From Solimicrobium sp040544425 (GTDB lineage: Bacteria; Pseudomonadota; Gammaproteobacteria; Burkholderiales; Burkholderiaceae_D), in NCBI GenBank assembly GCA_040544425.1, contig JBEONO010000002.1:62001-126000 (forward strand): a stretch of 64,000 nt of DNA. The letters are read 5' to 3'. Positions 46,017 to 55,728 of this stretch are shown here, one piece after another. Numbering within the stretch: position 1 is the stretch's first letter; the number at the start of each line of letters is the position of its first letter. The notes beneath the pieces are model-generated. The model saw nothing but the letters and a program-made list of their open reading frames with translations. It was not told where the DNA came from and made no database searches. Both the position numbers and the translations under genes were made by a program.

Positions 46017-46762
46017 TACTCAACCAATTTGTTCAACTTGTCCGGATCGAACTCTTCATCAGCCTGCACTTCGCATTGAATCCCGGCATGCTTTAAGGCG
46101 CGTTTCAAGCTATTGATTTGCTGCTCCTGAAGCGCCGCATGATTGATCAGTTTATGCAGCGCTTTGGTCACCGGATCATCGCCATTCGCGGTGACACCGT
46201 AAGCTGAAAACAGAGCTGCTTCTTTTTCCGCGTTCTTACCTTGCTCTTCTTTTTTGGTAATGTGCGCTGGGTTCCCAACTGCGGTGGCACCAGCCGGAAC
46301 CGGTTTGACCACGACTGAACTCGATCCAATCTTGGCACCCGCACCAACCGTAAAGCCGCCCAGGACCTGTGCGCCAGCCCCGACAATCACACCCTGTTCC
46401 AGAGTTGGATGACGCTTGGCACCTTTCACCAGCGAGGTGCCTCCCAAGGTCACGCCCTGATAGATCGTGCAATCATCGCCGACTTCGGCGGTCTCGCCGA
46501 TAACCACACCAAAACCGTGATCAATAAACACCCGTCGCCCGATCGTGGCACCTGGATGGATTTCTATTGATGTGAAAAACCGCGCCAGATGCGAGGTGAA
46601 CCGCCCCAGCCAATACCAGCGATGACGCCAAAAAAAATTTGCCCAGCGATGCATGATTATGGCGTGCAAACCCGGATAACACGTCACCACTTCCCACACG
46701 CTTTTGGCGGCAGGATCGCGGATCATGATGTTTTGTATATCTTCGCGGATATTGCTAAACAT
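46016..46762 (-). CDS. cysE: Serine O-acetyltransferase CysE
   Basis: Acetylates serine for cysteine synthesis, cytoplasmic. 248 aa. N-terminal helices (MFSNIREDIQNIMIRDPAAK) precede the left-handed beta-helix of hexapeptide repeats, with IHPGATIGRRVFIDHGFGVV and GVTLGGTSLVKGAKRHPTL containing the catalytic region. The tail (about 170-248) is longer than in the minimal form. It lies 36 bases after rlmB and overlaps the pseudogene start by one base. Confidence 0.95.
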   Translation of the reverse strand: MFSNIREDIQNIMIRDPAAKSVWEVVTCYPGLHAIIMHRWANFFWRHRWYWLGRFTSHLARFFTSIEIHPGATIGRRVFIDHGFGVVIGETAEVGDDCTIYQGVTLGGTSLVKGAKRHPTLEQGVIVGAGAQVLGGFTVGAGAKIGSSSVVVKPVPAGATAVGNPAHITKKEEQGKNAEKEAALFSAYGVTANGDDPVTKALHKLINHAALQEQQINSLKRALKHAGIQCEVQADEEFDPDKLNKLVE

Positions 46763-46798
46763 GATTCATCGTCAGTAGTTGGTTTGAATATAGGAAGA

Positions 46799-47539
46799 TT
46801 AAATCAGACGTTGACGCCGTGCTTCATAGAGACAAATACCTGACGCAACCGAAACGTTCAGGCTTTCAACCGACCCGAACATCGGCACACTCACCAGCAG
46901 ATCACAGGTTTCGCGCGTCAGCCTGCGCATGCCCTCGCCTTCTGAACCCATTACAATTGCGACGCCGTCGCTACCAGTAAAATCAGCCTGGTACAGGTTT
47001 TTTTCTACGTCGTCCGATGTGCCAACCACAAAAATATTGCGCTCTTTGATTTCACGCATGGTCCGCGCCAAATTGGTGACGGTAATATACGGCACCGAAT
47101 CGGCGGCACCGCTGGCTACTTTGGCGGCCGTGGCATTCAGTCCGACTGCACGATCTTTCGGCGCGATAACCGCATGCGCGCCTGCACCATCGGCTACCCG
47201 CAAACAGGCCCCCAGATTATGTGGGTCGGTAATACCATCCAAAATCAGCAGCAGTGGTGGTCCATCAATCGCATCCAATAACTCATCCAGATTGCGCGCC
47301 AGGGAGATTTCCCCTGCTTTGGCAACCACGCCTTGATGGCGGCGTGTTCCGACCATATTTGCCAGGCGTAATTCATCAACCGGAATGACCCGCACTCCTG
47401 CGCCTTTGGCCGCGCTGATTAATTCCAGCATGCGCCGGTCCTGTCGCCCTGTGTCAACGTAGATTTCTTCTACGCTGCTCGCTTCGTGGCGCAAACGTGC
47501 GGTGACGGCGTGGAAGCCAAATATAAATTTACTTTTCAT
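46799..47539 (-). CDS. rlmB: 23S rRNA 2'-O-methyltransferase RlmB
   Basis: Methylates G2251 of 23S rRNA. 246 aa: N-terminal substrate-binding domain (about 1-75, FGFHAVTARLR), then the SPOUT knot with ILDGITDPHNLGACLRVADG, AIVMGSEGEGMRRLTRE and SVESLNVSVASGICLYE. It starts 2 bases after the rnr stop, the usual rnr-rlmB pair. Confidence 0.96.
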   Translation of the reverse strand: MKSKFIFGFHAVTARLRHEASSVEEIYVDTGRQDRRMLELISAAKGAGVRVIPVDELRLANMVGTRRHQGVVAKAGEISLARNLDELLDAIDGPPLLLILDGITDPHNLGACLRVADGAGAHAVIAPKDRAVGLNATAAKVASGAADSVPYITVTNLARTMREIKERNIFVVGTSDDVEKNLYQADFTGSDGVAIVMGSEGEGMRRLTRETCDLLVSVPMFGSVESLNVSVASGICLYEARRQRLI

Positions 47540-47541
47540 GA

Positions 47542-50049
47542 TTATCGTTTTTTCATACCGGTTTTCGCTGCAGCTTTTGGATTTGCCTTGCCGCGACTGC
47601 TGACATTTTTTTCGCTGGCTTTTTCGCCGCTCTTGTCACGTCTTGCTGTGCCGGTCGCGGCTTTGGTTGAGCGACCAGATTTACCTTCGGCAGTCGTACC
47701 GCGTCGCACCTTATGCTTGGGCGGTGCAATTTCCTCATATTTGGATGCGCCTGCAACTGCTTTCGGCTTGGCTTTGGCGGCAACGCTGCCTGGCTTACCA
47801 GGTTTGGCACCACCTACCAGGCGAGCTCCGCCTGGCTGAACCAGGCAAAGATCTATCTTGCGTGCATCCAGGTCAACGCGGCTCACCTGCACGGTCACGC
47901 GATCGGTCAGCTGATAACGCTTGCCAGTCCGTTCGCCGCGCAATTCATGACGTGCATCGTCGTATTGAAAATAATCCGCCCCTAAATCAGTGACATGCAC
48001 CAGGCCTTCAATGTACAGCGCGTCCAGCTGAACAAAAATACCGAACTGGGTGACCCCGGATATCGTTCCGGTAAATTCTTCACCCAGTTTGTTACGAATG
48101 TAGTAGCACTTCAACCAGGCCTCAACGTCACGCGAAGCTTCGTCGGCGCGGCGTTCATTGGCGGAACAATGCACGCCCAGGGCATCCCAGATGGTCGGAT
48201 CCTTCTTTTGTTTGCCTTCGGCTTTGTCGACGATTTGCTGCTTGCGCGCAGCATTGGAAATGGTGCTGTTCAAGGAACCGAGGTCGATCCCTTTTGGCTC
48301 ATATTTTTTACCCAGCAAAATCGCTTTGATGGCGCGATGCGTCAACAGATCGGGATAGCGGCGGATCGGGCTCGTGAAATGCGCATAGGCGTCATAGGAC
48401 AGGCCGAAGTGACCGATATTGTCTGGGCTGTACACGGCTTGCTGCATCGAGCGCAACAACATGGTTTGCAGAATCGGCGCATCCAGACGGCCCTTGATTT
48501 TTTTCATCAAATCGGCGTAGTCCGATGCTGACGGTTTGTCACCACCATTCAAATTCAGCCCCAGTTGTTTCAGATACGTGCGTAACTGATTCAGCTTCTC
48601 TTTGGAAGGACTGGCGTGAATCCGGTAGGTACCGGGATGTTTATGACGAATCAGCAAATCGGCCGCGCAGACATTAGCGGCCAGCATGCATTCTTCAATC
48701 AGTTTGTGAGCATCATTGCGGGTACGCGGCAAAATCTTTTCAATCTTACCTGCCGCGTTGCAGACGATATAGGTTTCGGTCGTTTCAAAATCAATCGCAC
48801 CACGCAGTTGCCGTGCTTCCTGCAAGGCATGATACGCCTCCTGCAAATGCAGCAGATGCGGCACCAGAGCAGCGCGTTTATTGGCTTCCGGCCCTTTGGT
48901 ATTACCCAGGATTGCCGCGACTTCCGTATACGTGAAGCGCGCTGCGGAATGAATCACGGCCGGATAAAACTGATAGCCCTTGATTTCACCGTGGGAAGTA
49001 ATCACCAAATCACATACCAGAGTGAGACGGTCAACGTTCGGAACCAAAGAACACAATCCGTTCGAGAGCTTTTCCGGCAGCATGGGAATCACACGTCGCG
49101 GAAAATACACCGAAGTACTGCGTAACAAGGCGTCATGATCGATGGCATCATTCGGTTTAACGTAGTGGCTGACATCGGCGATGGCAACGATGATGCGGTA
49201 CCCGGCGGTGCGTCCGATTTTTGTCGGCTCGCAGTACACGGCGTCATCGAAATCGCGCGCATCTTCGCCATCGATGGTGACCATCGGAATATCGCGCAGG
49301 TCAGCACGTTCATGCAGATCAGCTGCCTTGACTTCATTGGGCAATTTGCTCGCCGCCTTCATGGCCGCTTCAGAAAAAATATGAGGGACACCGAACTTGC
49401 GCACGGCAATTTCGATTTCCATTCCAGGGTCGTCAACGTCACCCAGCACTTCGACGATTTTCCCTACCGGTTGCGCGTAACGGGTCGGTTGCTCGGTCAG
49501 CTGCACGCTCACCACCTGTCCTGCTTTGGCCTGTCCTGGCGATCCGGCCAAAATAATATCCTGGCTGATGCGCTTGTCTTCCGGTGCGATCACCCACATC
49601 CCGTTTTCATTTAACAGGCGTCCGATAATATGGGTGTTGGCGCGGTCCAGCACTTCAACGATACCGCCCTCCAGGCGCCCACGCCGGTCTGTGCCAACGA
49701 TGCGCACCAGTACCCGATCGCCATTCAGCACACGCTGCATTTCGCGCTCGGGCAAGTAGACGTCGTCGCTGCCGTCATCCGGAATCAGGAAGCCATAGCC
49801 GTCGCGGTGACTGCTGATTTTGCCGGCGATAAAATTATCCTGGCTTTGCACATGATAAAAACCTTCTTTATCGAGTTTGATCTGGCCATCGCGTTCCATT
49901 GCGTTGATACGCCGCATCAGTCCGTCTTGTTCGTCAGGGGGCACACCAAGCGCCTCTGCAATTTGTTGGGAGTCGTGTTTCGCTGCGGTGCTGCGCAGCA
50001 CACCGAGGATGTCTTCACGACTGGGAATGGAGTAGTTATGTGTGCTCAA
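47542..50049 (-). CDS. rnr: Ribonuclease R
   Basis: 3'-5' exoribonuclease that degrades structured RNA. 835 aa: helix-turn-helix region (about 1-70), two cold-shock domains (about 80-230), RNB catalytic domain with DGEDARDFDDAVY (about 260-590), S1 domain (about 650-735) and a long Lys/Arg/Ala-rich tail (about 740-835) that helps bind RNA. The tail is low-complexity, and the length matches other betaproteobacterial RNase R proteins. It heads the operon with rlmB and cysE. Confidence 0.96.
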   Translation of the reverse strand: MSTHNYSIPSREDILGVLRSTAAKHDSQQIAEALGVPPDEQDGLMRRINAMERDGQIKLDKEGFYHVQSQDNFIAGKISSHRDGYGFLIPDDGSDDVYLPEREMQRVLNGDRVLVRIVGTDRRGRLEGGIVEVLDRANTHIIGRLLNENGMWVIAPEDKRISQDIILAGSPGQAKAGQVVSVQLTEQPTRYAQPVGKIVEVLGDVDDPGMEIEIAVRKFGVPHIFSEAAMKAASKLPNEVKAADLHERADLRDIPMVTIDGEDARDFDDAVYCEPTKIGRTAGYRIIVAIADVSHYVKPNDAIDHDALLRSTSVYFPRRVIPMLPEKLSNGLCSLVPNVDRLTLVCDLVITSHGEIKGYQFYPAVIHSAARFTYTEVAAILGNTKGPEANKRAALVPHLLHLQEAYHALQEARQLRGAIDFETTETYIVCNAAGKIEKILPRTRNDAHKLIEECMLAANVCAADLLIRHKHPGTYRIHASPSKEKLNQLRTYLKQLGLNLNGGDKPSASDYADLMKKIKGRLDAPILQTMLLRSMQQAVYSPDNIGHFGLSYDAYAHFTSPIRRYPDLLTHRAIKAILLGKKYEPKGIDLGSLNSTISNAARKQQIVDKAEGKQKKDPTIWDALGVHCSANERRADEASRDVEAWLKCYYIRNKLGEEFTGTISGVTQFGIFVQLDALYIEGLVHVTDLGADYFQYDDARHELRGERTGKRYQLTDRVTVQVSRVDLDARKIDLCLVQPGGARLVGGAKPGKPGSVAAKAKPKAVAGASKYEEIAPPKHKVRRGTTAEGKSGRSTKAATGTARRDKSGEKASEKNVSSRGKANPKAAAKTGMKKR

Positions 50050-50244
50050 ATGGATTTCTTTAAAAGGTATAAGGCTGTGTTTTTATTATGATTGGGAGGG
50101 TGCTTAATGGATTTTTACCAATTGCATGGTTATTTTTTAAAATCAACGTAATTTAACACTAAAACAGGTTGTCTTAGGTGAACTGTTCGTGACAATCTTT
50201 TCTGCACGACGGATAAAAATATTTCGCGAAATGTAATTTACCGC

Positions 50245-50273
50245 TTTCGAAATAATTAAATATCCTCTATACT
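50245..50273 (+). promoter_or_regulatory. Probable promoter of tRNA-Leu
   Basis: TTTCGA (50245-50250), a 17-base spacer and TATACT (50268-50273), 13 bases before the tRNA 5' end. The -10 box is good (5 of 6) and the -35 weak. Confidence 0.5.
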
Positions 50274-50285
50274 TCTGCCTTCGCT

Positions 50286-50370
50286 GCCCACGTGGCGGAA
50301 TTGGTAGACGCGCATGGTTCAGGTCCATGTGCCTTTGGGTGTGGGGGTTCGAGTCCCTCCGTGGGCACCA
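50286..50370 (+). tRNA. tRNA-Leu (anticodon CAG)
   Basis: 85 bases. Acceptor stem GCCCACG / CGTGGGC, D-arm with GGCGGAATTGGTAGACGC, anticodon loop TTCAGGT (anticodon CAG), long variable arm, T-arm GGGTTCGAGTCCC, discriminator A, encoded CCA. It reads CUG. Confidence 0.97.
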
Positions 50371-50383
50371 GGCTTTAAATTAG

Positions 50384-50417
50384 AAATCCCATTAGTTCGC
50401 TGATGGGATTTTTTTTG
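50384..50417 (+). terminator. Intrinsic terminator of tRNA-Leu
   Basis: Stem AATCCCAT (50385-50392) / ATGGGATT (50403-50410) with a 10-base loop and a following T-run, 15 bases after the tRNA. Confidence 0.9.
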
Positions 50418-50442
50418 CCTGCAAAATTCAATTTATACAAAT

Positions 50443-50982
50443 TTATTGAAGATGCTTATGGGTTCGTTTCAGTAATTGGTCAGGCCTGATCGTGTCATAT
50501 TCCTCGAATGGCTGATGTATCCACGGGTTTGTTTTTAAAAAATCAACGGCGAAGTCAGGAACAAGCTTTGAACAGGCTTTTTGCCAGATTACCGCGGTCT
50601 TCACTTCGATCAATGACGGAAAATGGGCAAACAAATGCTCAACGACTTTTTGCATGGTCACGCCGGAATCGACTAAATCATCGACGACCAGCAGATTGCC
50701 AGAGAGCGTTCCAGACGGGATGGTGATATGACTGGCGATGTCCAGCACTCCTTGCAAGGTTCCCGCCGCTTCGCGATAGGAACTTGTCGACAGGATCGCC
50801 AGGGGAACGTTAAACACCCGCGACAGGGTGTCTCCGGGTCTTAGCCCACCGCGCGCCAGACATAAAATCTGATTGAATTCCCAACCAGATTCATACACCT
50901 GCAACGCCAACAGTTCGATTTTTCTGTGGTAATCATCCCATGAAACCCACAGATGTTGATCAGTCAAGGCAGGCACAGTCAT
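50443..50982 (-). CDS. Purine phosphoribosyltransferase (hypoxanthine/xanthine type)
   Basis: PRTase of 179 aa from ATG 50982, 7 bases after the purA stop; the longer frame to 51063 overlaps purA. The PRPP-binding motif LLVVDDLVDSGVTM is intact, and LCLARGGLRPGDTLSR is the loop near the substrate pocket. Probably a xanthine/hypoxanthine/guanine salvage enzyme (Gpt-like). The purA neighbourhood supports purine salvage. The exact base specificity is not visible. Confidence 0.87.
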   Translation of the reverse strand: MTVPALTDQHLWVSWDDYHRKIELLALQVYESGWEFNQILCLARGGLRPGDTLSRVFNVPLAILSTSSYREAAGTLQGVLDIASHITIPSGTLSGNLLVVDDLVDSGVTMQKVVEHLFAHFPSLIEVKTAVIWQKACSKLVPDFAVDFLKTNPWIHQPFEEYDTIRPDQLLKRTHKHLQ

Positions 50983-50989
50983 GGATGCT

Positions 50990-52303
50990 TCAGGCAAATG
51001 GATGGCGCAATACGATGGTCTCTTCGCGATCCGGTCCGGTCGATACCATATCAATTGGCACACCGACTAATTCTTCAATGCGTTTGATATAGTTGCGCGC
51101 ATTGACCGGCAGTGCCTCCATGGTCTTTGCACCCACAGTACTTTCTGTCCAGCCCGGTAATGTTTCATACACAGGTACGCAGTGTGACGCCTGTTCTGCG
51201 CCGCTTGGGAAGATATCGACAGGTTTTCCATTCAGCATATAGCCGGTGCAAATCTGCAAGGTCTCAATTCCATCCAGCACGTCGAGTTTGGTCAGACACA
51301 TTCCAGATACGCCATTGATTTGCACCGAGCGCTTGAGCAGCGCCGAGTCAAACCAGCCACAACGGCGTTTGCGTCCGGTAACGACGCCAAATTCACAGCC
51401 AACCGCTGACAGATGCTGACCAACGCCATGATCCATGTCGAGTTCAGAAGGAAACGGACCGGAACCAACGCGGGTTGTATACGCTTTGGTAATACCCAAA
51501 ATATAGTGCAACATGTTCGGACCCACGCCAGAACCTGCTGCCGCGTTACCCGCGACGCAATTGCTGGATGTGACAAATGGATAGGTGCCGTGATCGACGT
51601 CCAGCAAGCTTCCCTGCGCACCTTCAAACAACAGACGGGCACCGCCCTTGTAGGCAGCATACAGCGCGCTGGAGACATCGGACACCATGGGGGCGATACG
51701 CGGCACTTGCGCCAACGCATCATCGAGCGTTTTTTGGTAGTCGACCGCCGGGGCCTTCAAATACTGAGTCAACACAAAGTTATGGTAATCCAGATTTTCG
51801 CGCAATTTTTCCGCAAAACGTTCCGGGTACAGCAGATCGGCGACCCGAATCGCGCGGCGTGCCACTTTATCTTCGTAAGCCGGGCCGATGCCTTTACCTG
51901 TTGTGCCGATTTTTGCCAGACCGCGCGCAGCTTCACGAGCTGTATCGAGCGCATTGTGGTACGGCAGAATAATTGGACAGGCTTCGGAAATTTTTAGACG
52001 TGATTCGACTTCCACGCCATTGGCCTGCAGCTTGTCAATCTCGCGCAACAGGTCGGGCACCGACAGCACCACGCCGTTACCGATATAACAGGCAACGCCA
52101 GCACGCATAATGCCAGACGGGATCAATTGTAATGCGGTTTTTTGTCCGCCAATGACAAGCGTATGACCGGCATTGTGGCCGCCTTGAAACCGCACTACAC
52201 CTTGGGCGTGGTCGGTCAACCAGTCGACGATCTTTCCTTTGCCTTCATCGCCCCACTGGGTTCCAATGACAACGACATTTTTTGCTGTATTTACTTGTGA
52301 CAT
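50990..52303 (-). CDS. purA: Adenylosuccinate synthetase PurA
   Basis: Joins IMP and aspartate with GTP to form adenylosuccinate, the first step to AMP. 437 aa. The P-loop GTQWGDEGKGKIVDWL lies at about residues 14-29. GTTGKGIGPAYEDKVARR and GRKRRCGWFDS are also conserved. It follows hisZ by 8 bases, and the hisZ-purA pairing is standard in betaproteobacteria. Confidence 0.97.
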   Translation of the reverse strand: MSQVNTAKNVVVIGTQWGDEGKGKIVDWLTDHAQGVVRFQGGHNAGHTLVIGGQKTALQLIPSGIMRAGVACYIGNGVVLSVPDLLREIDKLQANGVEVESRLKISEACPIILPYHNALDTAREAARGLAKIGTTGKGIGPAYEDKVARRAIRVADLLYPERFAEKLRENLDYHNFVLTQYLKAPAVDYQKTLDDALAQVPRIAPMVSDVSSALYAAYKGGARLLFEGAQGSLLDVDHGTYPFVTSSNCVAGNAAAGSGVGPNMLHYILGITKAYTTRVGSGPFPSELDMDHGVGQHLSAVGCEFGVVTGRKRRCGWFDSALLKRSVQINGVSGMCLTKLDVLDGIETLQICTGYMLNGKPVDIFPSGAEQASHCVPVYETLPGWTESTVGAKTMEALPVNARNYIKRIEELVGVPIDMVSTGPDREETIVLRHPFA

Positions 52304-52311
52304 CGCTTAAC

Positions 52312-53466
52312 CTAACTTTTAAGTATCCAATTTCCATGTTCAAAAACTACCGCGCGATTGCAGTCGAATTCGTCTAAATCATTGTTATGACCAGGTAAAC
52401 TCTGGATAACAATTTCACCCTGCTCTCGCAACTGGGCAATTTTTTCCCGCAATTTCTCATCGACACCCCAGGGGGCCATAATGGCATTCTTACGCTCTGC
52501 ACCCGGCATCAGACGCGCCAATTCTCTTAAATCCATCGAGAACCCGGTAGCTGGCCGGGCTCGCCCAAACGACTCACCAACGTGGTCATACCGGCCACCG
52601 CGTGCCACGGCGTTTGGCAGTCCAGTGACATAAGCGGCAAATGTTACGCCGCTATGATAATGAAGGCCACGTAAATCGGCCAGGTCGATGGTCACTTGCG
52701 CAGCACTGCGCGCCGGAATCATCGATACCAGCTGGGCCAGTTCATTCAATGCCGCATCAATCTCTGCAAGTTTAGGCAGGACTTGACGCGCCTGCTCTAA
52801 AACATTGAGATCCCCATACAAATTTGGCAAGGCCAACAGCGCATCTCTGGTCTTGGGCTGAAAGTTTTTGGATATCTCTTTCAGCCCCGGTATATCCTTG
52901 GTTTCCAACAGTGTATATAACGCCAATTCCGATTGTTTAGCCAATGCATCTTGGCTCAAAATAGCACGGAACACGCCGACGTGGCATAGATCCAGACGCA
53001 CTTTTGTCATGCCTGCCAGTGACATGGATGTCAGCAGCAACTCCTGAATTTCGGCGTCCGCTTCCAGACCGCCATGTCCGTAAATTTCAGCACCGATTTG
53101 CAGGGGTTCCCGGGTAGCATGCAGTCCGGAACGTCTGGTATGCAAGACACTCCCGGCATAGCACAGGCGCGTGACCGTGGTTCGGTTAAGCAGGTGGGCA
53201 TCGATACGCGCCACTTGCGTGGTGATATCGGATCGTATTCCCATCGTGCGGCCTGACAATTGGTCGACCAATTTAAAGGTTCTCAAGTCCAGATCCTGCC
53301 CGGCACCGCTTAACAAAGATTCGAGATATTCCAGCATCGGCGGCATGACCAGTTCATACCCATACAGTCGAAACTGATCAAGCAGCCGCCGGCGTAACTC
53401 TTCAATCTTACGCGCCTCAGATGGCAGCACGTCAGCAATATTTTCAGGTAAAAGCCAGTTGGGCAT
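52312..53466 (-). CDS. hisZ: ATP phosphoribosyltransferase regulatory subunit HisZ
   Basis: HisRS-like paralogue without aminoacylation activity that forms the ATP-PRTase complex with HisG (short form). 384 aa from ATG 53466, preceded by GGTGGA; a TTG at 53478 is possible. Class II core: LLPENIADVLPSEARKIE at the N-terminus, the motif 2 region CYAGSVLHTRRSG, and ARGGRYDHVGESFGRARPAT. Histidine activation residues are partly missing, as expected for HisZ. Confidence 0.94.
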   Translation of the reverse strand: MPNWLLPENIADVLPSEARKIEELRRRLLDQFRLYGYELVMPPMLEYLESLLSGAGQDLDLRTFKLVDQLSGRTMGIRSDITTQVARIDAHLLNRTTVTRLCYAGSVLHTRRSGLHATREPLQIGAEIYGHGGLEADAEIQELLLTSMSLAGMTKVRLDLCHVGVFRAILSQDALAKQSELALYTLLETKDIPGLKEISKNFQPKTRDALLALPNLYGDLNVLEQARQVLPKLAEIDAALNELAQLVSMIPARSAAQVTIDLADLRGLHYHSGVTFAAYVTGLPNAVARGGRYDHVGESFGRARPATGFSMDLRELARLMPGAERKNAIMAPWGVDEKLREKIAQLREQGEIVIQSLPGHNNDLDEFDCNRAVVFEHGNWILKS

Positions 53467-53485
53467 AACATCCACCAAATAAACG

Positions 53486-53524
53486 CAGCACTAGCCCTAA
53501 GTGATGCACTTAGGGCTAGTGCTG
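53486..53524. repeat. Perfect 18-base inverted repeat between hflC and hisZ
   Basis: Arms 53486-53503 and 53507-53524 are exact reverse complements with a 3-base loop; the core is ACTAGCCCTAAGTG. It is a very strong hairpin, 49 bases after the hflC stop in the coding direction. Only a weak T-rich tail follows, so it could be a terminator, an mRNA-protecting structure or a repeat element. Confidence 0.85.
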
Positions 53525-53573
53525 GCATCATAATAAATTTTTCACAACATTAGGAAACGTACTGAGGAAATAC

Positions 53574-54449
53574 CTATTTGCCTTGACCGGGTGATTTAAA
53601 GTATTTAAAAAACTCTGAATTTGGGTCAACGACCAGCACATCATTCTTGGTACGAAAACTGAAACGGTATGCTTCCAGACTACGATAGAATTTATAAAAT
53701 TCCGGGTTTTGACCAAACGCCTGGGCATAAATACGACTGGCCTTGGCATCGCCATCGCCGCGCAGTTTTTCCGAATCGCGATAGGCTTCCGCCAATATCA
53801 CCGTACTCTGTTTATCGGCGTCTGCACGAATCTTCTCGGATTCCGCGTAACCGGTTGACCGCAATTCGTTCGCAACGCGAGTACGTTCGGCTTTCATTCG
53901 TTCGTACACAGAATTATTGATCTGCTCGACGTAGTCAACACGTTTCAGGCGCACATCGATGATTTCAACACCGATTTGCCTGGCTTCTTCTGACACCTTA
54001 ACGCGCAATGCGCCCATTACTTTGCTACGTTCACCCGAGATTACTTCGCGCACTGTCCGCTTGGTAATTTCATCGTTCAATGCTGCTTTCACAATTTGAT
54101 TGAGCCGATCGCGAGCACGCTGTTCATCACCACCAAAACTGATGTAATACAATTTTGGGTCAGTGATGTGCCACTTAACAAACGAATCCACCAAAATGTT
54201 TTTCTTTTCAGCGGTAATGAAACGATCCGACTCGGGCGAATCGATCGTTAAGATCCGCTTATCGACATAAATCACATTTTGAAACGGTGGTGGCAATTTG
54301 AAGTGCAGGCCAGGTTCATTGATGATGGTTTTCATTTCACCCAGTGCAAATACGATGGCGTAAAAACGTTGGTCAACAACAAATACTGTCGAGGAAAAAA
54401 TAAGCAGCGCAATAACAACCGCAATCAGTGTAGAGACGAGCTTATTCAT
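53574..54449 (-). CDS. hflC: HflC, subunit of the HflK-HflC membrane complex
   Basis: Stomatin/SPFH protein of the inner membrane that forms a cage around FtsH and restrains its proteolysis. 291 aa. One N-terminal membrane helix (about 5-25), then the SPFH domain (FVVDQRFYAIVFALGE). A conserved helical region follows, including MKAERTRVANELRSTGYAE. The start shares a base with the hflK stop (TAATG). Confidence 0.95.
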   Translation of the reverse strand: MNKLVSTLIAVVIALLIFSSTVFVVDQRFYAIVFALGEMKTIINEPGLHFKLPPPFQNVIYVDKRILTIDSPESDRFITAEKKNILVDSFVKWHITDPKLYYISFGGDEQRARDRLNQIVKAALNDEITKRTVREVISGERSKVMGALRVKVSEEARQIGVEIIDVRLKRVDYVEQINNSVYERMKAERTRVANELRSTGYAESEKIRADADKQSTVILAEAYRDSEKLRGDGDAKASRIYAQAFGQNPEFYKFYRSLEAYRFSFRTKNDVLVVDPNSEFFKYFKSPGQGK

Positions 54450-55690
54450 TATCTGCCCTCCCGTTCACGGCCATGGCTATCTCTGGCGCGCAACAGCTCA
54501 TTGGCGTTGGTCACATCCTGGGCTGTGCCGGTTGCCTTTTGTACGGACGCATTCGGGTCAGTCGCCAAGGTCTGGCCAATCAATTTGTCCAAGGGCAGAT
54601 AGATCAGATTATTACCAGACTTGGTATCGACCATCATTTTAGTTGTGCTCATAAATATTTGCTGCATCGTGTCGAGATACATACGATCGCGAGTGACCGC
54701 CGGTGCTTTTTGATATTCGTCCAGAACCTGCTTGAACCGGGAAGCGTTACCTTCAGCATTCGCGATCACCTGGGCCTGATAGGCTTGAGACTGCTCCTGC
54801 AAACGGGCTGCCGCACCGCGCGCTTTCGGGATCACGTCATTGGCGTAAGCCTGCCCTTCATTTTTCTGCCGTTCGCGATCCTGTCCCGCCTTAACCGCAT
54901 CGTCGAATGCTGCCTGAACTTGCTCAGGTGGCTGAACACCCTGCATAGTCACGTTTGTGACTTGCACACCGGTCTGATACAGGTCGAGCAGTTTCTGCAT
55001 CAGTTGGCCGACGTCAAGCGCGACTTTCTCGCGACCTTCATATAAAACAAAATCCATCTTGTTCCGGCCAACAACTTCACGTATGGCAGTCTCGGCAACC
55101 TGTTTGACTGTGCTTTCCTGTTCCCGATTTTTAAATATCCAATCCGATGCGCTTTTCAATTTATATTGAACTGCGAATTGAATGTCGATGATATTTTCAT
55201 CGTCCGTCAACATCAAGGCCTCTTTCGGCTGCTTGTTTTTAACGTTGCCCTGATACCCAACTTCAACCGTACGCACCGTCGAGACATTGACGATTTCATG
55301 ACTCTGGATAGGATAAGGCAAGCGCCAGTTAAATCCTGAAGGAGTGTCGTGACTGTATTTACCAAAGGTCATGACGACGCCCGTTTGACCCTCCTGGACC
55401 ACGAAACTGCCACTGACCAGCCAAAGAAACACGAGGATGACGACAATGATCCACGCACCCCACTTTGCACTGTTCGGATCCGGGGACAGTCCATCACCAC
55501 CACCGGCGCCTTTGCCGCCAAACATGGCATTCAATTTATGATTAAAGTCTTTCCATAAATCTTCAAGGTCCGGTGGACCGTGTGGCGTGTTCGGCTTATT
55601 TCCATCATTGTCATTCCCCGAACCCTTGCCCCATTTGGGATCGTTCAGAGAAAAAATCGCGCCGATTTTTTTTAAAATTGAAACAACCAT
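54449..55690 (-). CDS. hflK: HflK, subunit of the HflK-HflC membrane complex
   Basis: Partner of HflC, 413 aa. The N-terminal cytoplasmic part is Gly/Asn/Lys-rich (about 15-70), with a membrane helix about 80-100 (WIIVVILVFLWLVSGSFVV). The SPFH domain follows, with VVQEGQTGVVMTFGKY, then a helical stretch RAAARLQEQSQAYQAQVIA. It is transcribed 38 bases after hflX and coupled to hflC. Confidence 0.95.
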   Translation of the reverse strand: MVVSILKKIGAIFSLNDPKWGKGSGNDNDGNKPNTPHGPPDLEDLWKDFNHKLNAMFGGKGAGGGDGLSPDPNSAKWGAWIIVVILVFLWLVSGSFVVQEGQTGVVMTFGKYSHDTPSGFNWRLPYPIQSHEIVNVSTVRTVEVGYQGNVKNKQPKEALMLTDDENIIDIQFAVQYKLKSASDWIFKNREQESTVKQVAETAIREVVGRNKMDFVLYEGREKVALDVGQLMQKLLDLYQTGVQVTNVTMQGVQPPEQVQAAFDDAVKAGQDRERQKNEGQAYANDVIPKARGAAARLQEQSQAYQAQVIANAEGNASRFKQVLDEYQKAPAVTRDRMYLDTMQQIFMSTTKMMVDTKSGNNLIYLPLDKLIGQTLATDPNASVQKATGTAQDVTNANELLRARDSHGREREGR

Positions 55691-55728
55691 TCTGCAATCA
55701 TCCGATTTAGGTTATAGGTAGACCAGTT

